The notes: generated by a model not told the origin, from the letters alone. DNA of 64,000 nt from Paradesertivirga mongoliensis (GCF_024436395.1 NZ_JAFMZO010000002.1:372001-436000); one strand, 5' to 3'. Counted from the first letter of the stretch, positions 50,961 to 60,098 are shown. Translations and numbers: made by a program.

Positions 50961-51884
50961 ATGAGGAAAGTTTCTGTCGTTACTGTAAACTTCAATCAGG
51001 CACGTATAACTGAAGATTTACTTAAATCGCTCTCCTTAAATAATCGTTATCCTGAAACAGAAATCATCGTGGTGGATAATGGCAGCACTCCGAATCCTGT
51101 TCCCGGGTGGAAAAAAACATTTCCACACATTTGCTTTATACGGTCTGAAATCAATTTAGGTTTTGCGGGGGGCAACAATCTTGGAATAAAAGAATCAAGC
51201 GGAGATTACCTGTTTCTTATCAACAACGACACAGAAGTTACCAGCGATTTGATTCACAGGTTAGTAAGTGTTCTAGACGCCCAACCTGAGGTTGGAGCGG
51301 TTTCGCCCAAAATCAGATTTCATCAGATGCCCCAAACCCTGCAATATGCCGGCTTTACAGAAATGAACTACTTCACCGCACGAAATACCTGTATTGGCCA
51401 CCTTGAAAAAGATACGGGACAATACGATAATTCTACCGGAAAGACAGGGTTTTTGCATGGTGCGGCCATGATGATCAGAAAAGAAGCTATTGGTAAAGCC
51501 GGATTAATGCCTGAAAACTTTTTTTTGTATTACGAAGAAATGGACTGGTGCGAGCAAATTAAGAAGGCAGGGTATGAGATTTGGGTAGAACCTAAGGCAG
51601 TAATTTACCACAAAGAATCTATGTCGGTTGGAAAGCGAAGCCCGCTCAAAGAATTTTTCATGAACCGTAACCGAATCCTGTTTATTCGGCGCAATGCATC
51701 CACTTTTGCAAGAATTGTGTTTTATTGCCATTTTGCCTGGCTGGTAACCCCTCGCAATGTGCTTATGTATTTAAAAGACGGACAAACAGACCTCTTAAAA
51801 CAATTATTCAGAGCTATTTGGTGGAACATAACTCATAAAGCATCCAGTACAGACCTGGGATATCCGATCCATAAAATTTCATGA
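50961..51884 (+). CDS. Glycosyltransferase family 2 (rhamnosyltransferase-like)
   Basis: The 307-residue protein has the GT-A fold motifs VSVVTVNFNQARITEDLLKSL, EIIVVDNGSTPNP, GFAGGNNLGIKESSGDYLFLINNDTEV (DxD-like NDT) and GFLHGAAMMIRKEAIGKAGLMPENFFLYYEEMDWCEQIKKAGYEI, with the acceptor-side Glu-Asp pair. This is the pattern of GT2 enzymes that add rhamnose or similar sugars to surface glycans. It overlaps the next glycosyltransferase gene (ATGA). Confidence 0.92.
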   Translation: MRKVSVVTVNFNQARITEDLLKSLSLNNRYPETEIIVVDNGSTPNPVPGWKKTFPHICFIRSEINLGFAGGNNLGIKESSGDYLFLINNDTEVTSDLIHRLVSVLDAQPEVGAVSPKIRFHQMPQTLQYAGFTEMNYFTARNTCIGHLEKDTGQYDNSTGKTGFLHGAAMMIRKEAIGKAGLMPENFFLYYEEMDWCEQIKKAGYEIWVEPKAVIYHKESMSVGKRSPLKEFFMNRNRILFIRRNASTFARIVFYCHFAWLVTPRNVLMYLKDGQTDLLKQLFRAIWWNITHKASSTDLGYPIHKIS

Positions 51885-53053
51885 AAATCATATTCTGGCT
51901 ATCCACATTCCTTATCGTCTATACCTATTTAGGATACGGACTAGTACTCTGGATCCTTGTGAAGATAAGATGGCTGATTAAAGGCAAAAGGCCGCTACCT
52001 GTGGTTGACGACCGGGATTTACCTGGCTGCACACTTATTGTTGCTGCATATAACGAGGAAAGCTTCATCCGCGAAAAAATTGCGAACACCCTTGAGCTAG
52101 ATTATCCTAAGGATAAGCTCAAATTTCTCTTCGTAACCGATGGATGTGATGATAAAACACCGGAAATAATTCAAACTTATCCTGAGATTACCTTATTGCA
52201 CCAGGCCGCGAGGAATGGAAAGATAGCGGCAGTTCACCGTGCGGTAAACCAGGTAGATAGTGAGGTAATTGTCTTCACAGATGCTAACACGTTTCTAAAT
52301 CCTGAGGCTCTTAAAAATATCTGCAGGCACTATTCCGATCGGGAAGTGGGCGCTGTTGCGGGCGAAAAGAGAGTTCAGGTGGACAAACAGGCAGACGCAA
52401 GTGCGGCGGGAGAAGGGTTTTACTGGCGCTACGAATCAACTTTGAAAAAATGGGATTCTGAGCTCTACTCTGTAGTTGGCGCAGCTGGCGAGTTATTCAG
52501 CGTACGCAACAAATTATATCAACCGGTGAGCCCGGATAGTATTTTAGATGATTTTATGATTTCGATGCTTATCGCCCGAAAGGGTTACCGAATAATTTAT
52601 GAACCTGATGCTTACGCCACTGAAACAGCCTCTGCCAATGTATCAGAAGAACTGAAGCGGAAGATACGAATTGCGGCCGGGGGTATTCAATCTGTTATTT
52701 GGCTAAAAGATCTCCTCAATATCTTCAAATACGGAATTTTAAGTTTTCAATACATCAGTCACCGGGTTCTGCGATGGACCATCACCCCGTTCCTCCTGAT
52801 CCTTGTTCTTTTGTTAAACCTGATTCTCGCAATTAAAACAAGTAGCTTGCTTTACCTTGGAATTTTGCTTGCACAGGTGTTATTTTATGTTCTTGCCTGG
52901 ATTGGTTTAATTTTAGAAAAAAGGCACCTGCGGGTCAAGATTTTGTTTATTCCCTATTATTTTTGCGTAATGAATTATGCAGTATTTGCAGGGCTGATTC
53001 GATACTTCAGGAAAAGACAAAGTTCGTCCTGGGAAAAAGCGAAACGAAAATGA
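51881..53053 (+). CDS. Membrane glycosyltransferase family 2 (processive type)
   Basis: The 390-residue protein has an N-terminal membrane helix (IIFWLSTFLIVYTYLGYGLVLWIL), a GT2 catalytic domain (CTLIVAAYNEESFIREKIANTLELDYP, VIVFTDANTFL with DxN, GAAGELFSVRNKLY, and QxxRW-like RHRVLRW), and three or four C-terminal helices (TPFLLILVLLLNLILAI). The layout resembles exopolysaccharide or poly-GlcNAc synthases. It overlaps the upstream gene by four bases, so the two act together on a surface glycan. Confidence 0.9.
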   Translation: MKIIFWLSTFLIVYTYLGYGLVLWILVKIRWLIKGKRPLPVVDDRDLPGCTLIVAAYNEESFIREKIANTLELDYPKDKLKFLFVTDGCDDKTPEIIQTYPEITLLHQAARNGKIAAVHRAVNQVDSEVIVFTDANTFLNPEALKNICRHYSDREVGAVAGEKRVQVDKQADASAAGEGFYWRYESTLKKWDSELYSVVGAAGELFSVRNKLYQPVSPDSILDDFMISMLIARKGYRIIYEPDAYATETASANVSEELKRKIRIAAGGIQSVIWLKDLLNIFKYGILSFQYISHRVLRWTITPFLLILVLLLNLILAIKTSSLLYLGILLAQVLFYVLAWIGLILEKRHLRVKILFIPYYFCVMNYAVFAGLIRYFRKRQSSSWEKAKRK

Positions 53054-53094
53054 CCTATCGATACGTATAAGGCAGTTTAAACTGGTTAAGGGGA

Positions 53095-53703
53095 ATGAGA
53101 TATATACGACAGTCCGGAGATTTCAAAGGAATAAAAGTTCTCGTTATTGGTGGCTCGGCAGGTAGTATCGAAGTAATTTTGCGAATTTTGCAGGATCTTA
53201 AAAAAGACCTTGCCATCGCCATTGTCATCATCGTCCATAGGAAAAGCACTTCAGATTCGAGTCTTACCAAACTGTTCAACAGACGGTCGGCTATTGAGGT
53301 AACAGAAGCAAACGAAAAGGAAGAAATTTTGCCCGGCAGAATTTATCTCGCACCTGCTAATTACCACCTTCTTATCGAACAAGATGGCACGTTTTCGCTC
53401 GACTATTCGGAGAAAGTCCAGTACTCACGACCCAGTATTGACGTAACTTTTGAATCGGCAGCAGAGATTTATGAGCAATCTCTGGCGGCACTGTTGCTGT
53501 CAGGTGCTAATTCTGATGGGGCTTTCGGGCTTTTAACTATCGCTAATACCGGTGGATTAACTATTGTGCAAAGTCCCGAAACTGCCGAAGTAGACTTTAT
53601 GCCTAAGGCTGCTATTTTAAAAACGGTTGTAGATTATATAGTGGAGGCCGACTATCTGCCAAAATTCGTAAATGACCTTTCTGCCGCTCAGCTTCCGGAA
53701 TAA
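53095..53703 (+). CDS. Orphan CheB-type methylesterase domain protein
   Basis: The 202-residue protein is a lone CheB catalytic domain: VLVIGGSAGSIEVILRIL with the nucleophile Ser, IVIIVHRKSTSDSSL with the catalytic His, ILPGRIYLAPANYHLLI, and LLLSGANSDGAFGL with the Asp. It has no receiver domain. No chemotaxis receptor, CheR or CheW gene is in the window, so it may act with a distant sensory fusion protein, as is common in Bacteroidota. It is convergent with lysA. Confidence 0.9.
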   Translation: MRYIRQSGDFKGIKVLVIGGSAGSIEVILRILQDLKKDLAIAIVIIVHRKSTSDSSLTKLFNRRSAIEVTEANEKEEILPGRIYLAPANYHLLIEQDGTFSLDYSEKVQYSRPSIDVTFESAAEIYEQSLAALLLSGANSDGAFGLLTIANTGGLTIVQSPETAEVDFMPKAAILKTVVDYIVEADYLPKFVNDLSAAQLPE

Positions 53704-54851
53704 ACACTCACTATTTGTTCGCGTAAATTATATTTAGAGGCCATGACCTCGCCATAAGCCCCTGCAGTTCTAATCGCTATTAAATCGCCACGAAAAGACT
53801 CCGGCATTTCCACTTCCTTACCAAAGCAGTCGGTAGACTCGCATATGGGGCCTACAATATCATATTTAAGATCTTCGGATGTTTGGGCTCCAGGCCTTGA
53901 AATGTTTTCGATCTTGTGATATGCCTGATATAACGCCGGGCGCATTAATTCCGTCATACCAGCATCAAGTACCAAAAAATGCTTTTTAATACCGTTTTTA
54001 ACATATAACACTCTGCTGATCAAGCTTCCTGAATGGGCAACCAAAGCTCGTCCTAATTCAAAATGAATCTCCTGGCCACTTTTACGTTCCAAAAACTCAT
54101 CAAAAATCTGAAAATAAGCCTCAAAATCAGCTATTGGGGTTTCCTCTGTAGTGTGATAATCTACGCCCAAGCCCCCTCCTACGTTCAATACATGCAACAC
54201 AAAGCCCCGCTCTTCAAACCATGCTTTAATTTCATTCACTTTAACACAAAGGCTTTTGAAGGCGTTCAGATTTGTTATCTGAGAACCGATGTGAAAGTGG
54301 ATTCCAGTAAGGTCCAGGTTTGCTGATTTTTTAAGAACCTCAGCACAAGCCGGCAAATCCCACTGGTTTACACCAAATTTATTCTCTTCAAGACCAGTCG
54401 TAATATTGGCGTGGGTATAGGCATCTACATTTGGATTAATGCGTATTGCTACCCGGGCCTTTTTACCGCATTTCGCCGCCAGGTCATTGATCACTTCCAG
54501 CTCCTGGATGGATTCAACATTAAAACAAAAGATATTTTGTTCCAACGCTTCAACAATTTCCCTGTCTGATTTTCCCACACCCGCAAAAACCACTTTATCG
54601 GGAGAGAAACCTATTTCTATAGCTTTCTTCACCTCGTTCCCGCTGACACAATCTGCTCCAAAACCGGTCTGCTGTACTTTCTGAATCACCTTTTCGTTAA
54701 AATTCGCTTTCATGGCATAATGCACATGGAAATCATACTTATCCGCCGCTGCTTTGCAGGCGGTTAACGTCTGCTGAAGCAACTGTAGATCATAATAATA
54801 AAAAGGTGTTTCCACAGACTGGAAACGGCTTAAAGTGTTGGAGCTGAACAT
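53688..54851 (-). CDS. lysA: Diaminopimelate decarboxylase
   Basis: The 387-residue enzyme makes lysine from meso-diaminopimelate. The alanine racemase-type barrel has the PLP Lys in HYAMKANFNEKV, the phosphate-binding LNVGGGLGVDYH, and the catalytic segment GPICESTDCFGKEVEMP with the Cys-Glu-Ser pattern of DAP decarboxylases. The C-terminus (AGAYGEVMASKYN) is normal. It lies 38 bases after the aspartate kinase gene, so a lysC-lysA operon is likely. The end overlaps the convergent CheB gene by 16 bases. Confidence 0.95.
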   Translation of the reverse strand: MFSSNTLSRFQSVETPFYYYDLQLLQQTLTACKAAADKYDFHVHYAMKANFNEKVIQKVQQTGFGADCVSGNEVKKAIEIGFSPDKVVFAGVGKSDREIVEALEQNIFCFNVESIQELEVINDLAAKCGKKARVAIRINPNVDAYTHANITTGLEENKFGVNQWDLPACAEVLKKSANLDLTGIHFHIGSQITNLNAFKSLCVKVNEIKAWFEERGFVLHVLNVGGGLGVDYHTTEETPIADFEAYFQIFDEFLERKSGQEIHFELGRALVAHSGSLISRVLYVKNGIKKHFLVLDAGMTELMRPALYQAYHKIENISRPGAQTSEDLKYDIVGPICESTDCFGKEVEMPESFRGDLIAIRTAGAYGEVMASKYNLREQIVSVYSGS

Positions 54852-54889
54852 TAAAATTTATATTCTTAAGATGAATGTGTTAAAACGAG

Positions 54890-56200
54890 TTAGAACAGTC
54901 TGTTGTGCAAGCTTCTCAGCGCCTCTGTTTTATCCGAAGTATCTACCAATACCGATATATTGTAATGGCTTGCACCATAAGAAATCATACGGATGGAGAT
55001 ATGCTTTATAGCTTCGAAAACCCGTGCAGCGTATCCATGCGATTCGTATGAAAAATCTCCCACCACACAAATTATACTTTGATCTGTACCCACATCAACA
55101 CTGCCAAAATCTTCCAACGCTTTTACAATATCAGCGAGGTACCGCGTATCGTCAATTGTTACAGAAACGGCAACCTCAGATGTGGTAATCATATCTATCG
55201 GCGTTTTATAGCGCTCAAAAATCTCGAACACCTTCCTCAGAAAACCGTAGGCTAGTAACATACGGCTCGACTGAATGCGGATAGACGTAATCCCATCTTT
55301 AGCGGCAATCGATTTGATCTGATTTTTTTCACTCTCATGGGTAATTAGAGTCCCAGCAGCTGAAGGCTCCATAGTATTTAATAATCGAACCGGGATTTTA
55401 TATTTCTGCGCCGGAAATACACTTTGAGGATGTAATATCTTCGCACCAAAATAAGCCAGCTCGGCCGCCTCTTCAAAAGATAACTGAGCAATTGGTTTAG
55501 TACCCTTTACAATACGGGGATCGTTATTATGCATTCCGTCAATATCAGTCCAGATCTGAACTTCGTCTGCACGGATGGCGGCGCCAATTAACGATGCTGT
55601 ATAGTCACTTCCGCCTCTGCGAAGATTATCTATCTCGCCGAACGCGTTTCTGCATATGTATCCTTGCGTGATAAACAATGTCTTGTCTGGATGTGCATTT
55701 AATAAATGCTGAAGGTGCGAGCCAATGTATTCAACCAGTGGTTCATTGTCCTCGTCAATTTTCATAAAGTCAAGGGCGGGCAACAGCACAGATTTCACGC
55801 CGATTTCTGCAAGATAAAAATGATACAAGGCAGTTGATAGTAATTCACCCTGTGCAAGAATTATCTTTTCTTCTACAGGTGTAAACAGCTCGGAGGCATA
55901 AGAACCAATAAGGGTGAAATGATAGTCGATAAGGTCACGACCATTTTTCAAGCCTTCTTCCGTTGTAAATAATTCCTTCACAAAGACTTTATACTTCTCA
56001 TACAAAGCATCGGTAAGATCTTTTGCAGTGCGCTTATTCCCATCCAGAAAAGCCTGAGATATTTCTACAAGACTATTGGTAGTTCCGGATACAGCAGATA
56101 AAACAACGATTTGTTTCTCTTTCGGATTGATGATGTTTAACAAACTTTTCATCCTTTCCGGACTTCCTACTGATGTACCTCCAAACTTTAATATTTTCAT
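54890..56200 (-). CDS. lysC: Aspartate kinase
   Basis: The 436-residue enzyme phosphorylates aspartate, the entry to lysine, threonine and methionine synthesis. It shows MKILKFGGTSVGSPERM, NLRRGGSDYTASLIGAAI, QIWTDIDGMHNNDPRIV and two C-terminal ACT domains (from about residue 300; SIRIQSSRMLLAYGFLRKVFEIFERYK and SVDVGTDQSIICVVGDFS), which usually bind lysine or threonine. It is monofunctional, not fused to homoserine dehydrogenase. A possible promoter TAATTTTG lies about 100 bases before the start. Confidence 0.95.
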   Translation of the reverse strand: MKILKFGGTSVGSPERMKSLLNIINPKEKQIVVLSAVSGTTNSLVEISQAFLDGNKRTAKDLTDALYEKYKVFVKELFTTEEGLKNGRDLIDYHFTLIGSYASELFTPVEEKIILAQGELLSTALYHFYLAEIGVKSVLLPALDFMKIDEDNEPLVEYIGSHLQHLLNAHPDKTLFITQGYICRNAFGEIDNLRRGGSDYTASLIGAAIRADEVQIWTDIDGMHNNDPRIVKGTKPIAQLSFEEAAELAYFGAKILHPQSVFPAQKYKIPVRLLNTMEPSAAGTLITHESEKNQIKSIAAKDGITSIRIQSSRMLLAYGFLRKVFEIFERYKTPIDMITTSEVAVSVTIDDTRYLADIVKALEDFGSVDVGTDQSIICVVGDFSYESHGYAARVFEAIKHISIRMISYGASHYNISVLVDTSDKTEALRSLHNRLF

Positions 56201-56429
56201 TAGTATATAATTTATTTAATGACCACGAAGCCGGCCTGTTTTAATCTACAAAAGATCTTCAATTAATGATAAAACTCTCATTACAGGAATCACCTGTTTA
56301 TTGAGGCGCAAAATTAGTTAAATGCCTGATATTATAAGCTTCGGAAAAAACTTTCTTTATTTTTCATAAAAGTTGACCCGGGCGAAAACCAAATGCAAAT
56401 TGATTTGTAATTTATAAAAGCCAATTCTT

Positions 56430-56627
56430 ATGAACAGGTCTAAATTTTTTGAAAAAACAGACAAAGATCTAATCAGTGTTTTTGCAGACGATGAATTAAA
56501 TTACTGGGCGCTAAAGTGGGGAGTTTCGAAAGAAACAATTAAAAGTGCTGTAAAAGCATCAGGCTGCAATTCGGTATCCAAAGTCTATACCTACCTGATT
56601 AATGCAAACAAACTAAGACTTAGTTAA
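56430..56627 (+). CDS. DUF3606 small protein
   Basis: The 65-residue protein fits DUF3606: DKDLISVFADDELNYWALKWGVSKETIKSAVKASGCNSVSKVYTYL, with the Glu-Leu-Asn-Tyr-Trp segment and the C-terminal helix. Members are small proteins of unknown role found in many bacteria, often stress-linked. A terminator follows the stop directly. Confidence 0.85.
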   Translation: MNRSKFFEKTDKDLISVFADDELNYWALKWGVSKETIKSAVKASGCNSVSKVYTYLINANKLRLS

Positions 56628-56643
56628 GATTAAACGATTTCAA

Positions 56644-56677
56644 ATCCCGCAGAGTCGAAACACTGCGGGATTTTTTA
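56644..56677 (+). terminator. Intrinsic terminator
   Basis: atcccgcag (56644-56652) pairs with ctgcgggat (56663-56671), followed by six T's, after the DUF3606 gene. It also faces the convergent HxlR gene end. Confidence 0.88.
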
Positions 56678-56685
56678 TTTGCCTC

Positions 56686-57111
56686 TCAGTCGTTTTTCAA
56701 GATATGCTCTTCACGGGCACGCAGAATATGAACCATATTTTCGGAAGCCCATTCTGACAGTTTAATAAGTTGCCCCAGTAAGCTTCTTCCCAGTTCGGTG
56801 AGCTGGTACTCTACCTTAGGCGGGATTTGCGGAAAAACTGTACGAGTTAATAATCCATCTTGTTCCAAATGCTTTAAAGTAACAGTGAGCATCCGTTGAG
56901 AAATTCCATGAATACCTTTTTTGAGCTCGCCAAAACGCAGTTTCTCGTTTTTCCCTAATAAAATAATTGCGTGAACAGACCACTTATCACTTATCCGGTC
57001 GATTACATCGGTTACGGGGCAGTAGTGATTTGTCGAGTGATTGTCAGAAAAATGATCCATTGCATTCTCCTGTGTGCCTTCAAGCTCTTTATTCCCAATG
57101 GTTACTTTCAT
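56686..57111 (-). CDS. HxlR-family transcriptional regulator
   Basis: The 141-residue protein has the HxlR winged helix: YCPVTDVIDRISDKWSVHAIILLGKNEKLRFGELKKGIHGISQRMLTVTLKHLEQDGLLTRTVFPQIPPKVEYQLTELGRSLL. The Cys in YCPV is the redox-sensitive residue in several members, such as HypR and YodB. It is divergent from the nitroreductase gene and probably represses it through the inverted repeat between them. An ATG at 57060 would give a 124-residue protein closer to the usual family length. Confidence 0.93.
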   Translation of the reverse strand: MKVTIGNKELEGTQENAMDHFSDNHSTNHYCPVTDVIDRISDKWSVHAIILLGKNEKLRFGELKKGIHGISQRMLTVTLKHLEQDGLLTRTVFPQIPPKVEYQLTELGRSLLGQLIKLSEWASENMVHILRAREEHILKND

Positions 57112-57151
57112 ATAACTGAGTATTGAATTTGTGCCGTATTGTTCGGTACTA

Positions 57152-57186
57152 AGTTACTTAATAATTTTGAGTTATTAAAAGTAACT
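57152..57186. promoter_or_regulatory. Inverted repeat, probable HxlR operator
   Basis: agttactt...aataa (57152-57164) and ttatt...aagtaact (57172-57186) form an imperfect inverted repeat with a 2-base bulge, midway between the divergent regulator and nitroreductase genes. Its position suits a site that controls both. Confidence 0.6.
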
Positions 57187-57197
57187 ATTGTAAAATT

Positions 57198-57824
57198 ATG
57201 GACATACTATCATTATTGAACTGGAGATATGCCGCCAAACGGATGACCGGTCAAAAAATCCCACAAGAAAAAGTAGAAGTAATTCTCGAAAGTATCAGAC
57301 TCTCTGCATCTTCTATAGGATTACAACCTTATAGAGTTATCGTTATCGAAGACCCTTCCCTTTTGGCGCAAATAAAACCGGTTGCAAATAATCAAGCTCA
57401 AATTACGGAAGCTTCACACCTGCTGGTATTTGCAGCATGGACCGATATTACCGAAACTTCAATTGAAGAGTATCTTAACCTCATAGCTCAAGAACGGAAC
57501 GTAAGTATAGAATCGCTGGCACCAATGAGAGCCTATTTCCAGGGCCTTAAAAACAATACTCCTGAACAAAATTTCAATTGGGCAGCCCGCCAGGCATATA
57601 TCGCTCTGGGCACCGGACTGATTGCTGCTGCTTCACAAGAAGTTGACGCCACGCCAATGGAAGGCTTTGACTCCGCAGCGTTAGACCAAATACTAAATCT
57701 TCCTGAGAAAGGATTGCAAAGTGTAAGCATAATGGCTTTGGGGTACCGGGATGTTAATCAGGATTGGCTGGTTGGCCAACCAAAGGTAAGGACTCCAAAA
57801 TCAAAATTTTTCTTGTCGCTATAA
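57198..57824 (+). CDS. NAD(P)H-dependent nitroreductase-family oxidoreductase
   Basis: The 208-residue flavoprotein begins with LNWRYAAKRMTGQKIPQEKVEVILESIRLSASSIGLQPYRVIVI, the FMN-binding start of NfsB-like nitroreductases, and carries QAYIALGTGLIAAASQEVDATPMEGFD and SVSIMALGYRD in its second half. It should reduce quinones or nitro compounds with NAD(P)H. It is the first gene of a likely HxlR-controlled pair with the YceI gene. Confidence 0.93.
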   Translation: MDILSLLNWRYAAKRMTGQKIPQEKVEVILESIRLSASSIGLQPYRVIVIEDPSLLAQIKPVANNQAQITEASHLLVFAAWTDITETSIEEYLNLIAQERNVSIESLAPMRAYFQGLKNNTPEQNFNWAARQAYIALGTGLIAAASQEVDATPMEGFDSAALDQILNLPEKGLQSVSIMALGYRDVNQDWLVGQPKVRTPKSKFFLSL

Positions 57825-57867
57825 CACCACACTATCACTTAATTAAATCAAAACTAAAAACAACAAA

Positions 57868-58452
57868 ATGAAATCAACATTAATTGCGCTATCCATTTTA
57901 GCTTCATCTTTAAGCTTAAGCGCTCAAACGAAGTGGATTATCGACCCTGTGCATTCGTCGGTAAATTTCAACATTGAACACCTGGTTATTTCTGAGGTAG
58001 AAGGGAAATTCAATAAATACAATGGCACGATAAGTACTGCTAAACCGGATTTAACCGACGCTGTGATCGATTTTGCGATTGATGTGAACAGCATTGACAC
58101 CGACAATGAAATGAGGGATAAACATCTGGTAGCTCCCGATTTTTTCGATGCTGCTAAGTACCCAAAGATGACCTTCAAAAGCACTTCCTTTAAGAAAGTA
58201 TCTGGCAATAAGTATATCCTGACCGGAAACCTTACCATTCATGGAATAACCAAACCAGCGAAATTCGATGTCACTTATGGAGGGACAGCGAAAGACGGTT
58301 ATGGAAATGTAAAAGCTGGTTTTAAAGCCAAAGGTATTATTAACCGATTTGACTATGGCTTGCAATACAATTCGCTTACCGAAGCAGGTGGAGCAACCCT
58401 TGGAAAAGAAGTAGAAATTGATCTAAAACTACAGTTCGCACAAGCGAAATAA
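57868..58452 (+). CDS. YceI-family periplasmic lipid-binding protein
   Basis: The 194-residue protein has a signal peptide ending near SLSAQ and a YceI beta-barrel: WIIDPVHSSVNFNIEHLVISEVEGKFNKYNGTI, IDVNSIDTDNEMRDKHLVAPDFFDAAKYPKMTFKSTS, LTIHGITKPAKFDVTYGG. The family binds polyisoprenoid-type lipids such as quinone precursors. It follows the nitroreductase gene by 43 bases, so both likely respond to quinone stress. A strong terminator follows. Confidence 0.93.
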   Translation: MKSTLIALSILASSLSLSAQTKWIIDPVHSSVNFNIEHLVISEVEGKFNKYNGTISTAKPDLTDAVIDFAIDVNSIDTDNEMRDKHLVAPDFFDAAKYPKMTFKSTSFKKVSGNKYILTGNLTIHGITKPAKFDVTYGGTAKDGYGNVKAGFKAKGIINRFDYGLQYNSLTEAGGATLGKEVEIDLKLQFAQAK

Positions 58453-58470
58453 TTTTAAACTGTAAAAGAA

Positions 58471-58515
58471 AAAGGCTGAATCTATGCTTTAACAAGTTAG
58501 ATTCAGCCTTTTTTA
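58471..58515 (+). terminator. Intrinsic terminator
   Basis: aaaggctgaatct (58471-58483) pairs perfectly with agattcagccttt (58499-58511), followed by T's, after the YceI gene. Confidence 0.9.
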
Positions 58516-58595
58516 TTTTAAGACCAGGTTAGTTAAAAGCATGCTGAGCTAAAGTTCAATTTAAACTTCTGGAAAGCAAGGCAGCTTAAACTTAG

Positions 58596-59834
58596 CTAGT
58601 ATGATTTAACTCTTCTCCGGTGCTTCGAAGAAGGTTTTGAATGTGCTGGCTTTCCGGAATTTTTATTCCCCTGACCAGCTGCCGGACCCGAAAAGCTTCT
58701 TAAAGCTAAATGGTAAGGGTGATCTTCAATACGAGGAATAGCCTGAGCCGTTAGTTTCTCGATATCTTTAAGAAAAGGCTGTTCTTCAATTTCACAAAAA
58801 GACCAGGCAGTACCGCTTGATCCTGCACGGCCAGTCCGACCAATTCGGTGAACATATGTCTCCGGCTGGTTCGGTAATTCATAGTTGATTACGTGCTTCA
58901 ACTCATCTACATCAATACCGCGTGCAGCTATATCAGTTGCCACAAGCACTTTTAATGTTCCGGCTTTAAAACTTGTTAAAGCTTTTTGCCTGGCATTTTG
59001 AGATTTATTTCCATGGATCGCTTCGGCGGAAATACTGGCTCTGTTGAGCGACTTAACCAATTTGTCTGCACCATGTTTAGTGCGTGTAAACACCAACACA
59101 TTGCTAATCCCGCTGTCTTTTAACAAGTGGATCAGTAATGCTGATTTATCCTTTTTATCTACAGTAAAAATTCCCTGCGAAATTTTTTCGACCGTAGAGG
59201 ATACAGGCGTAACCTCCACTCTTACAGGGTTATTTAAAATACTATCGGCAAGCTTTGCAATGTCTGGCGGCATAGTTGCCGAGAAAAACAAGGTCTGTCT
59301 CTTATAAGGAAGTTTAGCAATGATTTTTTTCACATCATTAATAAAACCCATATCCAGCATACGGTCTGCTTCGTCCAATACAAACATCTGAATATTTTGT
59401 AAGCTAACCACCTTTTGAGTCATCAGATCAAGCAGTCGTCCCGGAGTTGCGACCAGAATGTCGACTCCGTTTCGCAACTGGTTAATTTGATGATGGGCAG
59501 AAACGCCTCCAAAAATTACAGCATGTTTAAGACGGGTATGTTTTCCATAAGCGGTAAAACTTTCACCAATCTGTATGGCAAGCTCGCGGGTAGGACTTAA
59601 GATCAAGGCTTTCAATCCAGCTGCTTCACGGCCCGATTTTTCAGACAATATTTGCAAAATCGGCAAAGCAAAAGCAGCGGTTTTTCCTGTTCCGGTTTGT
59701 GCGCAGCCTAAAAGATCTTTTTTGTTTAGTAAAACAGGAATCGATTGCTCCTGAATAGGGGTAGGATGTGTATATCCTTCGTTCTTAAGGGCTCTCAAAA
59801 GAGGCTCAATAAGATTTAAATTTTCAAATGTCAA
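58596..59834 (-). CDS. rhlE: DEAD-box RNA helicase, RhlE group
   Basis: The 412-residue helicase has the full motif set: Q motif (FENLNLIEPLLRALKNEGYTHPTPIQEQSIP), AQTGTGKT, PTRELAIQ, TPGRLLDL, DEAD, SAT, and HRIGRTGRAG. The short basic C-terminal tail (KPAHSKPSSKHRRRVKSY) is typical of RhlE-like enzymes. Members remodel RNA and often support ribosome assembly in the cold. A long leader with several hairpins precedes it (59835-60002), which suggests RNA-level control of its expression. Confidence 0.95.
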   Translation of the reverse strand: MTFENLNLIEPLLRALKNEGYTHPTPIQEQSIPVLLNKKDLLGCAQTGTGKTAAFALPILQILSEKSGREAAGLKALILSPTRELAIQIGESFTAYGKHTRLKHAVIFGGVSAHHQINQLRNGVDILVATPGRLLDLMTQKVVSLQNIQMFVLDEADRMLDMGFINDVKKIIAKLPYKRQTLFFSATMPPDIAKLADSILNNPVRVEVTPVSSTVEKISQGIFTVDKKDKSALLIHLLKDSGISNVLVFTRTKHGADKLVKSLNRASISAEAIHGNKSQNARQKALTSFKAGTLKVLVATDIAARGIDVDELKHVINYELPNQPETYVHRIGRTGRAGSSGTAWSFCEIEEQPFLKDIEKLTAQAIPRIEDHPYHLALRSFSGPAAGQGNKNSGKPAHSKPSSKHRRRVKSY

Positions 59835-60098
59835 ATTAATATTTTTTAAGTTATGTGCTTAACTACCGAATGATATAAATATACAAGGGGGAGTTAATTT
59901 GTATATCTCCTCATCTTTTTAGATGAGCTTATAATAGAAGAGGTTTTTCAACTAAAAGAGAAATATTACGCAAAAGTACGTTATTTTTCCGGTAGTTAAG
60001 CATCTGTTTTTAAAGCTTCGCTTTGTAACATATTCCTTACGGAAAGTTTTAAAATAAAATATCGTCGGAATTCCGGATTTTTTTACAACATTTGTTCC
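59835..60098. promoter_or_regulatory. Long structured 5' leader of the RhlE helicase gene
   Basis: tgcttaactaccg (59856-59868) and cggtagttaagca (59990-60002) are a perfect 13-base inverted repeat enclosing about 120 bases. Inside are two more stems: tatacaa with ttgtata, and ctcatct with agatgag. In the minus-strand transcript these would fold into a large hairpin system just before the start codon at 59834. The rest of the stretch, 60003-60086, shows no gene. Confidence 0.55.

Noticed and set aside
56201-56310. A possible leader-peptide attenuator or lysine riboswitch ahead of lysC.
   Set aside because: A short frame rich in Leu is present, but no terminator with a T-run follows, and the lysine riboswitch core is not seen.
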